Below are positions 33,266 through 45,140 of a DNA stretch of 64,000 bases, one piece after another. The stretch is taken from NCBI GenBank assembly GCA_009617715.1, contig VTFK01000464.1:248001-312000 (forward strand), given 5' to 3'. This stretch comes from Plectrocnemia conspersa (lineage: Eukaryota; Arthropoda; Insecta; Trichoptera; Polycentropodidae). The notes below the pieces were generated by a model, which was not told where the DNA came from, made no database searches, and worked only from the letters and a program-made list of their open reading frames with translations. A program made the position numbers and the translations under genes. Positions within the stretch are counted from its first letter, which is position 1; the number at the start of each line of letters is the position of its first letter.

Positions 33266-33720
33266 TTAACCGTATAAACGATAATTAAATCGTTCCGTCT
33301 GTTTTATTCATTTGTGCGTCGCTCGCAGTCGATCAAACGTAAAACGCTAAACGTCTTCATGAATATGGAAGAAGTCCCTGGCCAAAACTTCGAGAGGCTT
33401 AAATTAATTTACATGAATAATGAAAACAAAAACCCGGCTCGGGCAAAATAGCTGTCTTGCCATGAGTTTTATTTAGGCGTTTACAACCGACTCACCCCGC
33501 CTCTCATCTTTTGCTCTTTCTCTCTTTTTCTTCCTCAACGGAGTGAGATGTAGTTGAAAAATGATATCATCGTTATGATACAGACAATACTGATTATTTA
33601 AATGCTGAAAAGTAATTTTCGTTATCGGTTTTTGCGTTGGTAAGCTTAAAGACGAAATGTGATATTAGCTGACGGACGACAATACCGATATCGTCATGGT
33701 ACCTAATTTAGGATATTGTT
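33266..33720. other. Candidate conserved non-coding block
   Basis: Balanced sequence with TTAAATTAATTTACATGAATAA (33399-33420) beside CTCACCCCGCCTC (33491) and a pyrimidine run CTCTTTCTCTCTTTTTCTTCC (33513-33533). No open frame of note. Confidence 0.3.
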
Positions 33721-34086
33721 ACTAAAATATTAATGGATAATAATATTGTGCAGACAAGATGTGACGTACTTATGTATTTAAAATTAAATTTGACAAATAC
33801 AAACAAAATATAGTTAGAGATCACTGAAATGTTCTCACAAAAAAAATAATAATTGAGATTATCAAAAATTATGTCCTTGTCCTATTTTTTTTTAAAGAGC
33901 AAAATATTTAATATAAGAAAAAAATGCTCATACCCTCCCAAAAAGTAAAATGGCTAATTAATTCTGATTGTGCTTTTACATTTATATATGAATATTTAAA
34001 ACAAATATTGTAGTATGCATTGAAACTCAATACTCGAAAATGTTTTTGATAAATCAACTAATTTTGTGGTCTGAATTGCATTAAAT
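33721..34086. other. AT-rich stretch
   Basis: A/T-rich. Its last eight bases (CATTAAAT) would be the target-site copy if the adjoining hAT element is real. Confidence 0.5.
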
Positions 34087-34700
34087 CAGGGTTGTCAAAC
34101 TCCTGATTTTTATCCGTCTCACGAGCTAAGATGAAATTAAACATTTTTAAACTTTTAAAATTTCAAAGTATGCGCTATAACGCAGAGGCTAACCGTTTAG
34201 TTAATAAGTTGCGAGATATTGTCGTATGTGGTTCTCTTATTGCTTCGAATTCCACTGTGATGTTATGCAGTTATTATTCGACAGCGTCTTTAGTGGGGTA
34301 TATTCATATTATAACCCTTGGATATTCATCATGTCGCTGTCAAAGTCAGAGAAGAAGAGATTATTGGACTTTGGATGTCGTGATTTTTAAGCAGAGTGGA
34401 GGGTGAATTATATTGCTATCGAATTAGATGACATAGCATTATGTTTATTATATGATGAACTTATGTCTGTATTAAAGGAACAAAAATACATCGTCATTAC
34501 CAAAATATTCATTTGACAAGATATGCACAACGTGCATAAAAGCAACTTATGAAAAAGTGGAAAAGTTTAAAACGGAATTTCGCATTACAATGTTTTACCT
34601 AAAATCAGTTCACGTAAAACTCATTTATTAATTTATAAAAGAAATCCATTTACCGATAGAGCACATTGTGAGTAACATCAATAGGCAACTAAATAGCAAA
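34087..34700 (+). pseudogene. hAT transposon remnant with BED-type N-terminus
   Basis: It starts with CAGGGTTGTCAAACTCCTG, a hAT-type terminus. At 34331 an ATG opens MSLSKSEKKRLLDFGCRDF, a stop (TAA 34388-34390), then in the same frame AEWRVNYIAI, CLLYDELMSVLKE and the start of the next segment. In BED-finger hAT proteins (Zaphod/GTF2IRD2-like) the N-terminus runs KKRK.D.E.R.F...W...Y.F......CLIC.E.VAV.KE.N..RHY..KH, so the match is collinear. The second Cys of the finger has become Tyr (CLIC to CLLY). NPFTDRAHCE (about 34648-34675) corresponds to the later KPFTDGEF..EC motif. The transposase core is missing and no 3' end was found. Confidence 0.7.
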
Positions 34701-34919
34701 TAAAAAAAAAAAAAGAAGGAAGCAATATAATAATAATTTCAAAATAATAGCTTTATTTTATTATTATTAAATTTATATTTCATAAATTAAAATTTATTTT
34801 ATTTATTTCATAAAACAAGTACAGTGTACAGAGTTAAACTTTTCATAAATATTTATTATCAAAATAATTGAAAATATTCCATAAATACCTGGATATTAAA
34901 TATGTCAAACCATTCATCG
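34701..34919. other. AT-rich stretch
   Basis: An A12 run at about 34702-34713 and then A/T-rich DNA. Nothing recognised. Confidence 0.5.
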
Positions 34920-35118
34920 TTTTTCTTTTTTTAATATTTTAGTAAATTTTATTCAATAGTCTTACGTATAATTTTTATGATTTTTTTATAATAATAAATT
35001 TTGAGTTTAGAATGATTTTTATATCTTCTAGTAATTAAACTTTCGAGTATAAATATATAACAAACTGCATCTGTAATATTTTGTTCTATAACTTCCTCCT
35101 GACGTTGATTATGCTATT
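34920..35118 (+). repeat. Dispersed repeat pair, copy 2
   Basis: Partner of 5090-5275. The conserved part is 35034-35095. Past 35118 the copies diverge abruptly (CTATTGAGTGG here against CCATTAAGTAA there), which marks a right boundary. Confidence 0.6.
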
Positions 35119-35640
35119 GAGTGGTCCTAAAACAACAGTTTTAAAACGCAATCGATTTTATCTCGACGTAAACAAGTTAAAGCGTCGCTTCGTTTATGTT
35201 CCACAATATTTCACTTTTAACGAGTGAATCTAATTTTCGTTAAACACAGTTTAATTTGATTTATGATCTTACGCATGTTTTAATTAAAATATTTATACAT
35301 TACATCACCGATGCTGTTTTGAACGTCCATAGTAAAGTTTAGGGGGTGCAAAAATAAATTTCGGCACGATTAGCAAGAGGCACACGGCAAATTTGCTAAC
35401 GAGAACAATTTCGCAGACGACTCAACAAAGGGAAAACGCAATAGAAATGTTTAATATGCGCCTTGGGTTAATTTAGAACCCTCGCAAGTCATCCATTGTG
35501 CTGAAAGTGGTCCTCTGTCGAAATAAAAAAAAGTTTCACGAGTCACTTCAAACTGCATTGCATTTCACAAAAGGCGCTGTTTGAACAACCGAGTAATATC
35601 AACATGACGAGGCATTGTTTTCTTAATTAAAAGTTTCAAC
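35119..35640. other. Candidate conserved non-coding block
   Basis: Balanced sequence at 35140-35230 and 35310-35625, with GGCACGATTAGC and CACACGGCAAATTTGC words. Stops in all frames; no RNA gene recognised. Confidence 0.35.
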
Positions 35641-36290
35641 GGAAAGTGGGTAAGTTTGGACGAAATGAAAATAAAATTTAATTAACAATGTATGCTGCGA
35701 TATTCGTACGTTGGGCTTTATAAAAATGTATGATTTTTTCGATATTGTGTTAAAATATACATTCTCGTGCATTTCATATAAATGGAGAGTGTTCAAATGA
35801 TCCCGTTGATCATCGCTCATTGTCAGGAAAGATCGTTTACCACGAGCCCATGAAATATGGGTTCAATTTCCTCGAGCAAGTTATATTTATCAGAAACATA
35901 TAGTGCGTTGTCAAAATTTCACTTAATGCATTAAAATCATGTACTTTTAATGTGTTTTGGACTTATTTTATAACTATAATTTGTAACAATGTATTTTATA
36001 TTTTAAATCATTATGAATTCCATATTTATATTTTCAATATGCGTTACTAATAATAATAAAATAACTTTTAGTATTGAAAAAATATAATATATCACCATTT
36101 TTTGAACTTGCTACTCTGCCCTATTGAACTCCCAAACTATTGTATCATAATACTATGTTAAAATATGTTTATTTATATTAGTCTAGTGTCTTAAAACCCA
36201 CAATATTTTGTAGTATTTTGCTGTATTATTGTAATCTATATAAAAATCATAATATAATATTTTTCTATTCTAGACACGCACTATTCCAAG
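35641..36290. other. AT-rich stretch
   Basis: Moderately A/T-rich with stops. The minus frame 35623-35820 has no domain. Confidence 0.5.
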
Positions 36291-37060
36291 AAGAGAAAAA
36301 ATCAAGAAACACAAGGAGCGCGAAATGCTTTGAAGATAATATTTACGGGCGTGTATATTTCACGTTTTTATCTTTTTCCTACTAAAAGACACGTTACAAC
36401 TGATTTTTGCTACACCCTATGCGTACACGGGCAAAAAGGGCATTTACTTTCCACATGTGTCTCCCTTCAGCCGTTATATGGGGCGACATTCATATATATC
36501 TTCAGACACTTCACGCAAAAACTACTTACCACCCCCATCAAGAGCACAACTTGAAACAGATATGCTGTAAAATAAAATAAATTAAAAATGAATACGCGTT
36601 CACGGCACAAAGAGATGTATCTCGTATGTCTACATGAATAATTTCAGTAGGCAAGATTCGAGGAAATGCATCTGGGGATTTGTTCTCCTCGAAGGGCGTT
36701 GGTAAGTCTTGCTAACACGGAGGTTGGCAGAAACGGAATTGACAATTGACGCAATTGGGGTAGCTTACGCTTTTGGGGTTGCATTAAACGCGGCTCCTGC
36801 GGCGGGTGGATCGTTGAGGGATTCTCTACACCTCCCTCACCCCTCCTCCAGTAACACACTTAATGGCACAGTTGCGGGGGTGTTGGAGAGGAAGAGCTCT
36901 CCTTGCGTATGGTTGTGATGTAACGAATTCTGTTTATCATCTGCGTGTCGTGACTCACGACTTAATTCGATTTTAATCCCTATATTCTATTTTGTAACTG
37001 CGTTATCGTCGCGTAATAAAGAGTCTGTAATCTCGTTACGCTACACAATGTGACCGATAA
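36291..37060. other. Complex block with a splice-like micro-exon candidate
   Basis: Balanced to G+C-rich sequence, most marked at 36660-36910. Frames at 36330-36554 and 36709-36918 (plus) and 36644-36859 (minus) are open but show no domain; the opposed frames suggest skewed non-coding DNA. TTTCAG at 36642-36647 and G|GTAAGT at 36701-36707 frame a 54-nt segment that is open in two frames. Confidence 0.3.
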
Positions 37061-37849
37061 AATATTAATGCGCATAAGCTAGCGCGAGTTCTGGAATATT
37101 ATGTTATCTAAAAACTTTTGAAGTATATTGTCGTGTACGTACCTTAATATTGTGCAAATTTTATATTTTCCTTAAAACAATATTTTTTAATAGGGTCCTA
37201 AAATATTTAAAATAAAATTTATTTATTGATCACATTAATTGAATTTAAAGCTTTTTTTTAATAAATCTTGTAAGCATTCATTTTTAATACAAAATTGAGT
37301 TAGGTAAAAATCATTATTGTTATCGTTTTATAGTTCCATTTAAACAAGCATATGTAGCTTATGGCAAAGTATATTATTCGAGATTGATTGTAAAGATATA
37401 CACATTCTTTGCTGGATTGTTGAGTTGTATTATTGTCAGTTGTGATATTTGTGGAGCAGCTGGGATTCATAGTGATGTGTTTTTGTGATACTTTCTAAAT
37501 AATCTTAATATATATTTTGTGTCAATATAGTCTCTTGTCACGCCTCTGTTGTTATGACTTCGTGGCGTCTATTTTCTGTGACAAGTGTCACATCTTTTTA
37601 ATGCTGTATAATATTTAAAGTATTTTATACAAGTAAAATAAAATACCATGTACTTTGGAGTGACACTATAAAAATATTTTATATTTTTTATATAAATTGA
37701 ATACGACAATCTACTTCTATACAAAATATTTTTCATTTAAAAGTTCTCCCTTGCAATAAGAAAGTAAACACGTGCCTATATGTGCACTCAGTTACATTTA
37801 TCTATACACAACACGTTAGAGTATCAATAGATGGCTTTTTTATACCAAC
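37061..37849. other. AT-rich desert
   Basis: A/T-rich with moderately complex DNA at 37380-37590. Nothing recognised. Confidence 0.55.
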
Positions 37850-38330
37850 CTGCAAATACCGATAATACATCCCCAGCGCAAGATTTTATCCGACGTGGGG
37901 GTGCGATTTCGGTTTTATTGAAATATTTCCTATGCGTCACTCAAATGCCCTTCCGATGCACTTACCGTCACCCCCGTCGCTCGAGGGATTGATGTAGACA
38001 TTTTAATGCTCCTCCATACGATTTATTTTAAGGAAGGAAATATTTGCGGTATGCGCCAACAAAAGAGGAATGAAATATTAATTTAATTTCTCTTCCCACG
38101 CGTCCAGGGGTGGAAAGACGAAGGGATATTCGTTGGCGTCCATTGTTGTTTCCCCTCTTGTCGGCCAATTTCTATTGACATAATAACGAAGTAATACATG
38201 TGCAAGGTTGGCCATGCACGAAATGATTGCACAGCATCAAAAGGATACACGGAATCGATCAAGAGTCTTATATTAAAAGTGTCTCTGGTGGTCGAAGCCA
38301 AGGGTTAAGCAACAATGTACGATATTGGAT
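37850..38330. other. Candidate conserved non-coding block
   Basis: Balanced sequence with GACGTGGGGGTGCG (37894) and CGTCACCCCCGTCGCTCG (37967), two C-rich words of near-opposite orientation. The minus frame 38083-38301 (72 codons) has no domain. Confidence 0.35.
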
Positions 38331-38764
38331 CAAATCAGATTACTCGATCAACGAGCTTGTGGAATGGATACATTATTTGTTTTAAATGCTTTTTTATAAG
38401 CAAGTAACGTTAGGGATTTGGTTCCGGAATTTTTTATCGCAAATTCTTAAAACATCCTGATAAATCTTAGTGCCTAATTACTAAAAATAATATTAAAACT
38501 TTGTCAAATTTGCATTAATGTTATTCTAGTTAAGGAATTTTTTTTATTGAATACATATACAGTTTTTTTATTTTAAATTCATTAAATACACTAATATTAC
38601 ATAGAAATCTATACAAATTGACAGTGCGTTTAAAATAAAAATTACTAACCGAAACAGTATTATAAGTTATTGCTTAACAATTTATTTGACAGAATCCTTA
38701 AAGAAAAAAAGTATTTATTAATATTTAAAATTAATTTAGTAAAAACTTGAGCTAATTTCCAGGA
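38331..38764. other. AT-rich desert
   Basis: A/T-rich with stops in all frames. Nothing recognised. Confidence 0.6.
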
Positions 38765-39060
38765 GTTCATATTTTACACGGGAAGCTCTCGCTGTCACTT
38801 GCGAATTCCGCGTTAGATGAAAGAGGAAGAAGAGGAAAAATTGCACGTTTCATCAGTCGACGTTGTCCTGCAAAATTGGGTATTATTCATCCTTAGCTAC
38901 CTGCCAGCTGTAATATAATAATTTGTTTTAATGAGGTCGTTAACATGCACGCTATTTCACACCCCTGACGTTGGTTGCTAACGCGAATGCACCAAAGTCA
39001 TAATTACATCCGTCAACATGGCGTTGCATCTTTTTACCGCTCGCATTTATAGTAGAGACA
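38765..39060. other. Candidate conserved non-coding block
   Basis: Balanced sequence with a purine run GAAAGAGGAAGAAGAGGAAAAA (38818-38839), GTCGACGTTG (38857) and GCAACGCCATG-type words. No open frame. Confidence 0.35.
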
Positions 39061-40360
39061 TTAAAGATTTTGTTCAGAAATTTTCGATCAGGATTTCCTG
39101 GAAAATATAGTGGTTATTAAATTTTAGAATCCTAAAAAGTAACGGAAAAATATCATAAAATTTGATATGAAATTAATGTTTTTAAATTATAGGAAGAGAG
39201 TATAGGAAGATTTGTTTTGAAAACTTATCAAAGAATAAATTATATTAATTTTAATTAAATGCCTGAATAAAGGATTATTCTGATAGAATAAATTATATAA
39301 TATAAATTATTTTTAATAAATTAAAAATAAGCTAAATTTAAGCTTATGAATTCATACTTCATTAATAAAGTAAAACTTTTTTTTATAATTTATATAATAT
39401 ATTAAGTATATTTAATTTCCAATTAAAAAGTTTATATAAATAATAATATAAATATTTAATTTAAATTACGTCTTAAATAATATAAATTTAAGTTTAGCAA
39501 TTTTATTGAACAATAATTAATTTATATAATTAAGTTCATTTAAAAATATGGGTGTATGCTTATTGCATAGAAGCACAATAAATTACTTTTTTTGTAAATG
39601 ATATACTGTAATTTATGATTAAAGTGCAATCTTTCTATTTGTACAATAAGCAATTTTTATAATATACTACATATACATATTTCTTAATTTCTTATTTTTC
39701 CCAGCAATTGACCATTTAGGGAAGTAAAAGGAAAATAACATGTGAGAAATCTCCCACTGGGGGCTTTCTTTATATATTTAACATTAAATTATAGTATTTA
39801 AATAAGCTAAATTAAGTTCTTATTTTACTAAAAAATATATGGCAGTACTTTTGATAGTAGTCATGATATGGCTTATGGTAATTAAATCTATTTGTTAGTT
39901 TTAACATATTCACACGCGTAAAAAAGTCTACGTTTAGTTTTAACTATAACAGATTACTTGCCAGTATGTTGGGGTGAGTTCTGTTTAAATAATGTTCACT
40001 GATCCTTTTTTGAGATCTCTTTTTTTCATTGTTGTGTGAAATATTATGTGAGGACATACTTGATTTATCTTTTCGTTTGTTAGAAATAGTCGTTAGAATG
40101 ACCTCTAAATCGTTACTAATTCTGCAGGTGGTTTAATTAAACTCGCAGACACACAATAAAATTTTGTTTTAATGTCCATTATCCAATTAATATTTAATAA
40201 TCAAAATTATGAATAATTTTTATATATTTACATTTTTATATAAATTTATTGCCTAGTAGCACATATATATTTACACATTACCAAAGTACCATCATACTCC
40301 TAAGAGACTATTTAAATTAAGACTTATTGTTGTACAAAACCGTAATTTGGTACTTTTTTA
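39061..40360. other. AT-rich desert
   Basis: Among the most A/T-rich parts of the window (39200-39550 is nearly free of G and C). Only short simple repeats are seen. Confidence 0.65.
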
Positions 40361-41049
40361 CTACCATTCGCCGTCTTCGGATTAAATTACCGCGCGTATA
40401 ATTTATATTAATTAGTGCGTATTATAAATTCCCAAAAAGCCGTTCAAAATTTATACATTATTAATCCCGGAACCTCTACATAATAACGTTATATCTCAGT
40501 ATCTGACGATCCCCGGAGAGAGCGCGATAGCACTGTAATTTTGTTTATTCGAACATAATATAAAGTTTGTATTACTTTATTTTGTGTGTATATGTATGTA
40601 ATATTATGATGATATAAACGCGCAATATGTACTATATAGCCGATGTTATCTTTAACACGAATTTGTGGAAGAAAAGTTTTGGGCGTTATTTAATTTTCGG
40701 AAAAAAGCGCCACGGACCCCAAAATGTAATATTATGAAACGAACTGCGGTGTATATTACGAAATAAATTGTTTTTACACGGAAAGAGCTTGCAAATTTAC
40801 TCTTTGCGTGTTGGAGATATTAAATAATAATTTATATATTTAATTTTGGTTTTTATATTTTAATTATATTTTTTGCGACACTTAACAATTTAATAAATTT
40901 TTTTAGCTTAGTAATATTTTATTTTGAAGTAAAGATAGTTTGTCAACATATTTTTTTTATTGAATAGCATTATATAATATTATACAGATTTATATTTATA
41001 TCAAATATATTTTTAAAATGGTAATTAAATGCTTTAAGCGATAATTTTT
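40361..41049. other. Mixed sequence
   Basis: Short balanced patches at 40365-40400, 40460-40530 and 40660-40800 lie in A/T-rich DNA. No gene recognised. Confidence 0.5.
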
Positions 41050-41240
41050 AATTGCTTTACGTAGCAACAGCGTTTTGGCGATAACAGCCCTTATACTCAG
41101 AGCAAGATGATTTAATAGCTTTTGGAGGTTTCATTAAAAAAAAAAGCTTACTCGTTTGCTTTTTTGCCCTCCATCTTAAGCGGTTTACCAAGATCCTATT
41201 TTTGTCCAAGGGGGGCAATCTATCGTCGCCGGCTTTCGAG
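41050..41240. other. Small complex block
   Basis: Balanced sequence ending in a G-rich word AAGGGGGGCAA (41209) and CGTCGCCGGC (41223). Stops in all frames. Confidence 0.35.
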
Positions 41241-41713
41241 TGTTTCTCACCAAATAAGAAAATATTTATTGTTACATTAATTGGTTATTATAAAAGATTA
41301 ATCTCATTATTGTACATTATTTTTTTTTATTTGATATACGAAAACAGCTGTTTTACTAGGTTTTGAGACATTTGAAGTTTTATCAAAATTAAACTGACAC
41401 TTATTAGATGTGGGTTCTTTTCACAAAATGTATATAAAGATCGCAAAGTGAGTATGTATTTACAATATGAAGACCGCAAAGTTTCAGAAATGAAACAATA
41501 TGACAACTGCGCTTCTTACGGTAGATTCATTTATAATTTACGGAAAGTTTTCACATATAAATTTTTTTTTAACGTTTAGATCGATAAATTGTTATAGAAA
41601 ATGACTAACAAAAATTTTAATGAATATGTTAAATATGTAAATAGGTCATTATTCATAAAGAGATTTACAATAAATTAAAATAAATATGGTAATATTATTT
41701 ATATAAAAATATG

Positions 41714-41761
41714 TATTTATAATGAGGATATTTTTTATTTTTTTATTTATAATGAGGATAT
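41714..41761. repeat. Tandem duplication, period 30 bp
   Basis: TATTTATAATGAGGATAT occurs at 41714 and again 30 bp later, separated by a T-rich spacer. This is a small local duplication without visible function. Confidence 0.85.
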
Positions 41762-41898
41762 ATGGTCGAAAACATATATAAAATAACTAAAATTTATTAA
41801 CAGGCATACTTATATTAAAAAATTGTATTTTAATATAAGCCATAACAATATACCGGCTATAATTAATAGTGAAATCTGAAAAGTAAATGTATGCACCA

Positions 41899-41918
41899 CT
41901 ATATATATATATATATAT
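41899..41918. repeat. (TA)n microsatellite
   Basis: About ten TA units. Similar but separate TA runs occur near 31448 and 49103. Confidence 0.9.
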
Positions 41919-43084
41919 TTAACTTTCAAAGAAATAATAAGATAAACATTTCATATCTATACGGCGTTTAGTCTAAAGTTTAAGTGAAATGGCCGAACGT
42001 CTATTAATAATCAGGCCGTTTTGAGGAATACAAATCCCCAAAAATAAATTTTAATTAACTATACATTAGGTTTTAAAATTAAGAAAAAATTAGTTCTAAC
42101 GGCTGTAGCTTAAATAAAAAAAACTAAATTAGAGAAACATTTATACAATTTAATATGGTTAGTTTTAAAAAAAATGGTAAAACTAAAATGGTTAAGCCTA
42201 CATACATTAGAAAATAAAATATTTTTGTTCAAATACATATACATTTAAAAAAAACATACATATGTATGTTCTTACATTTCAATATAAACTCATTATCAAC
42301 ATAATTATTGTATTTAGTGTTTTCATTGTTGCTTTTTTTCTTTATGAAGTAGTGTATAGCCTGCCATTGGAATATTTACTTTCTTTGTAACTTTCTTAAA
42401 TCGTTGTAAATCAAATTAAAATAATAATTTACATTATTAGTAAAAACTTATTTTGGTTGCTCATTTTCTTGTTGTTTTCTGATAAAAACTCTTATTTTAT
42501 TTGGTTCTCAAGTTTTATTAGAACTATGTTGTTTATTTCCATTAAAAACGAGGTAGTTTTTTTACACATTTAGATCTAGTTATTATATTTGGTCATTTTT
42601 ACTACTGTACTTCTTCAATTAACATTTTATTCCCGACCAATTAGGAATGAGTTTCTTCCATATGTTACGTATCTTAGATATCAGTATTTCATTTAAAGCA
42701 TTACCAATATTTTGAACAGCTGTACTACATAAATGTCATACTTTTCCAGAATTATGTTAACGATTTAACGTTCTGTTTATCGTTAGCACTAACTGCTTAA
42801 ATGTGGTCGGTAAGTATTATATAATAATATTTCATAACTAATGTACCTTACATTGATCCATTGGTTAAAAAATAGAAGTTGTCTTTAGAGATAATAAAAT
42901 TAATTTATTGTTTTCATTAAAGTCACATGGTGAGTGAACTGATAAATTATTAACTAACAATAAAAACTGAAATAATAGTTGAGAAAAAGCCGAAAATAAT
43001 AGTTTCTAATAGAGGAACTCTTGGTAATGTCATCATATTATGGTATGCCCAATGCTGATTGATTTCGGTGTTTTTTAGTCGCTC

Positions 43085-43880
43085 TTGTTATAAATTTAAC
43101 CAGAGATGGAAGCTAAATAAATTCAACGATTAGGAAGCGCAGTCAAACGTTGGGTAAAGTCCATGGGGAGTTTGAGGGCGTACTCACCCCCTTGGCTACC
43201 TAGGCACTCTACACGCGGCGAAGGTGAAATTGGCGAAATTTCCTCGGGTGGACTGGTATTGTGGAGGTGCAAAATAATAGCGTGAATTATTACTCCTTTG
43301 GTGCTCTGGCGGCGCGGAATAATATTAAAGACAATGAATAAAGTGTAATTTGGGCAGCATCGCTCGGGCCACTGTTGCGAAATGAGTTCTCCGTGGCGAA
43401 AGCGCTTCCCGAGCTTTCACCGAAGCTTATTTACGCGCTACGAAATCGATACCCGTGAAAATGTATTGGAAAATTTGAGCGTCAATAATCCGCACCAAAA
43501 CAGGGATCCTTTTGTGCGCGAGGAAGAGTAATTGGATAATGTAAAACAATGGTGCGATCTTAAATGTAATGTATGCGAAAAACACAACAGGAAGGTTATA
43601 TTAAATGTAAATGTATATATTTTATAATCAAAGGCAAAAATTTGAATGGACATATTATCAGCTTGCTACCACATCATAAAATGTTATTAACCGTATGGTC
43701 CAAGGTTTCGTGATGACCTCTGTATTGGTGCCAAGCTCTGCTCTGTTGTGGTTCAGCTCGAAAGTCTTAAGGTGACATTGGCAGAACGAAGCTGACCGTG
43801 TTTAATGTGTGATCGTAGGTATAGGGACCGGATAATTACTAACTCTCTGGGTCATGGGTCAAAAGCCAGAATATCTGGGT
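43085..43880. other. Candidate conserved non-coding blocks
   Basis: Two balanced blocks, 43085-43560 and 43680-43880, lie around an A/T gap. The first has GTGCTCTGGCGGCGCGGAAT (43299-43318) and TGGCGAAATTTCCTCG-type words. The minus frame 43438-43653 has no domain. No RNA gene recognised. Confidence 0.35.
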
Positions 43881-44699
43881 TGACGGTTTTTAAATTAATT
43901 ACTTGTTGACCGACCTAATGCATATTTTCACCGTTCGTATACTAATGATGTAGATGTGATTATGTTATCCTCACCGTTTTAATTGTTTTATTTAATTGTG
44001 TAATTGTTCTTTTATGATGATACTGAGCAACACCAGTGAGATTTATACAAAAAAATGTTTTAAATTCTATTTCGCAACTTCTTACAAATTTGTTATTAAA
44101 TAATCATAATTTAATACTTTAAGGGCATTAATAAATTTCACTACAAAAATTGTGATGTCAATCATTAATATTTTTAAAATGTGTTCTTCCTTAATTTATT
44201 TTATTCTGTATTACTTCTATTATATTTTCAATACTTTTTTTAAAAACTAGTAGCTTGAATTTAATTTTTAAAATTTGGTTTTGCCTTTTTTATTAATTTT
44301 TTTAATAAAAGTTTGTATAATATATGTCATACATTTAATGTAATATTTAAATTTTTATTATATAAATATTACAATATTACTAGTTTCTAGTTTAAAAGCA
44401 CTAACTTAAGTGCTATCTAGCAAAAAGTTAAACCATAACTATTTAGTGAAGACATTATTTAACTAATTCGACATTGAAAAAGTGAGAAAAATAAATTAAT
44501 ATATTTTATTATTTATTAACTACCAAAAATGAATTATGTACATTATAAAAATAATTATAAGTATTAATTATAAATACTTTACAAAATATAAAATAAACCT
44601 GATGTGGGTGTGTTACGATGTAAATTAAAACATATTTATATTAACAGTTTATATTAAGACGTCCACATTTTAATTAAGTCGCTTTTAGTCACATTCTCT
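43881..44699. other. AT-rich desert
   Basis: A/T-rich with stops in all frames. Nothing recognised. Confidence 0.6.
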
Positions 44700-45140
44700 A
44701 CAAATCTTAAATCTATCTAAAGCCGACAAAAAGTTGGAGAAGCCTTGTCGAAAATACGGCAACAATTCTCACAGGTAACTAAATAGCTTTATGGCGTTTA
44801 AGTGTGGCGTTGGCGGGGTGGGTGTTGGGTGTATTTTAAAACAGTAGGAGCAAGTGCTTTCACAGTCCCTTCCGACTCGGTTCATGCCGGGATTTAATTC
44901 CTTACATTGAAGTCAGACATAAACGGTCGGCTTCTTTGAATTCGCCCTGAGCTCACACACATTTTCCCGCTGAATAATGACAGATGTAAATGCCAAAGTC
45001 GCAGCTTAATATTTCCACTTAATTCTTTGCGAGAGCGCTAACGGGAGCGTGAAGTGTTTAATTCAATGGGACCGCTGCGGCTCACTGGGCTATGTACAAT
45101 TGTGATTGTCGGCGAACGATTCGATTCAGAGCGTCTGTTA
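44700..45140. other. Candidate conserved non-coding block
   Basis: Balanced sequence with TGGCGTTGGCGGGGTGGGTG (44805-44824), CAGTCCCTTCCGACTCGG and GAGAGCGCTAACGGGAGCG words. No open frame of note. Confidence 0.35.

Larger units (their letters stand above)
41241..43084. other. AT-rich desert with tandem duplication and (TA)n
   Basis: A/T-rich. It contains a 30-bp-period tandem duplication (41714-41761, listed separately) and a (TA)n run at 41899-41918. No transposon motif recognised. Confidence 0.6.
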
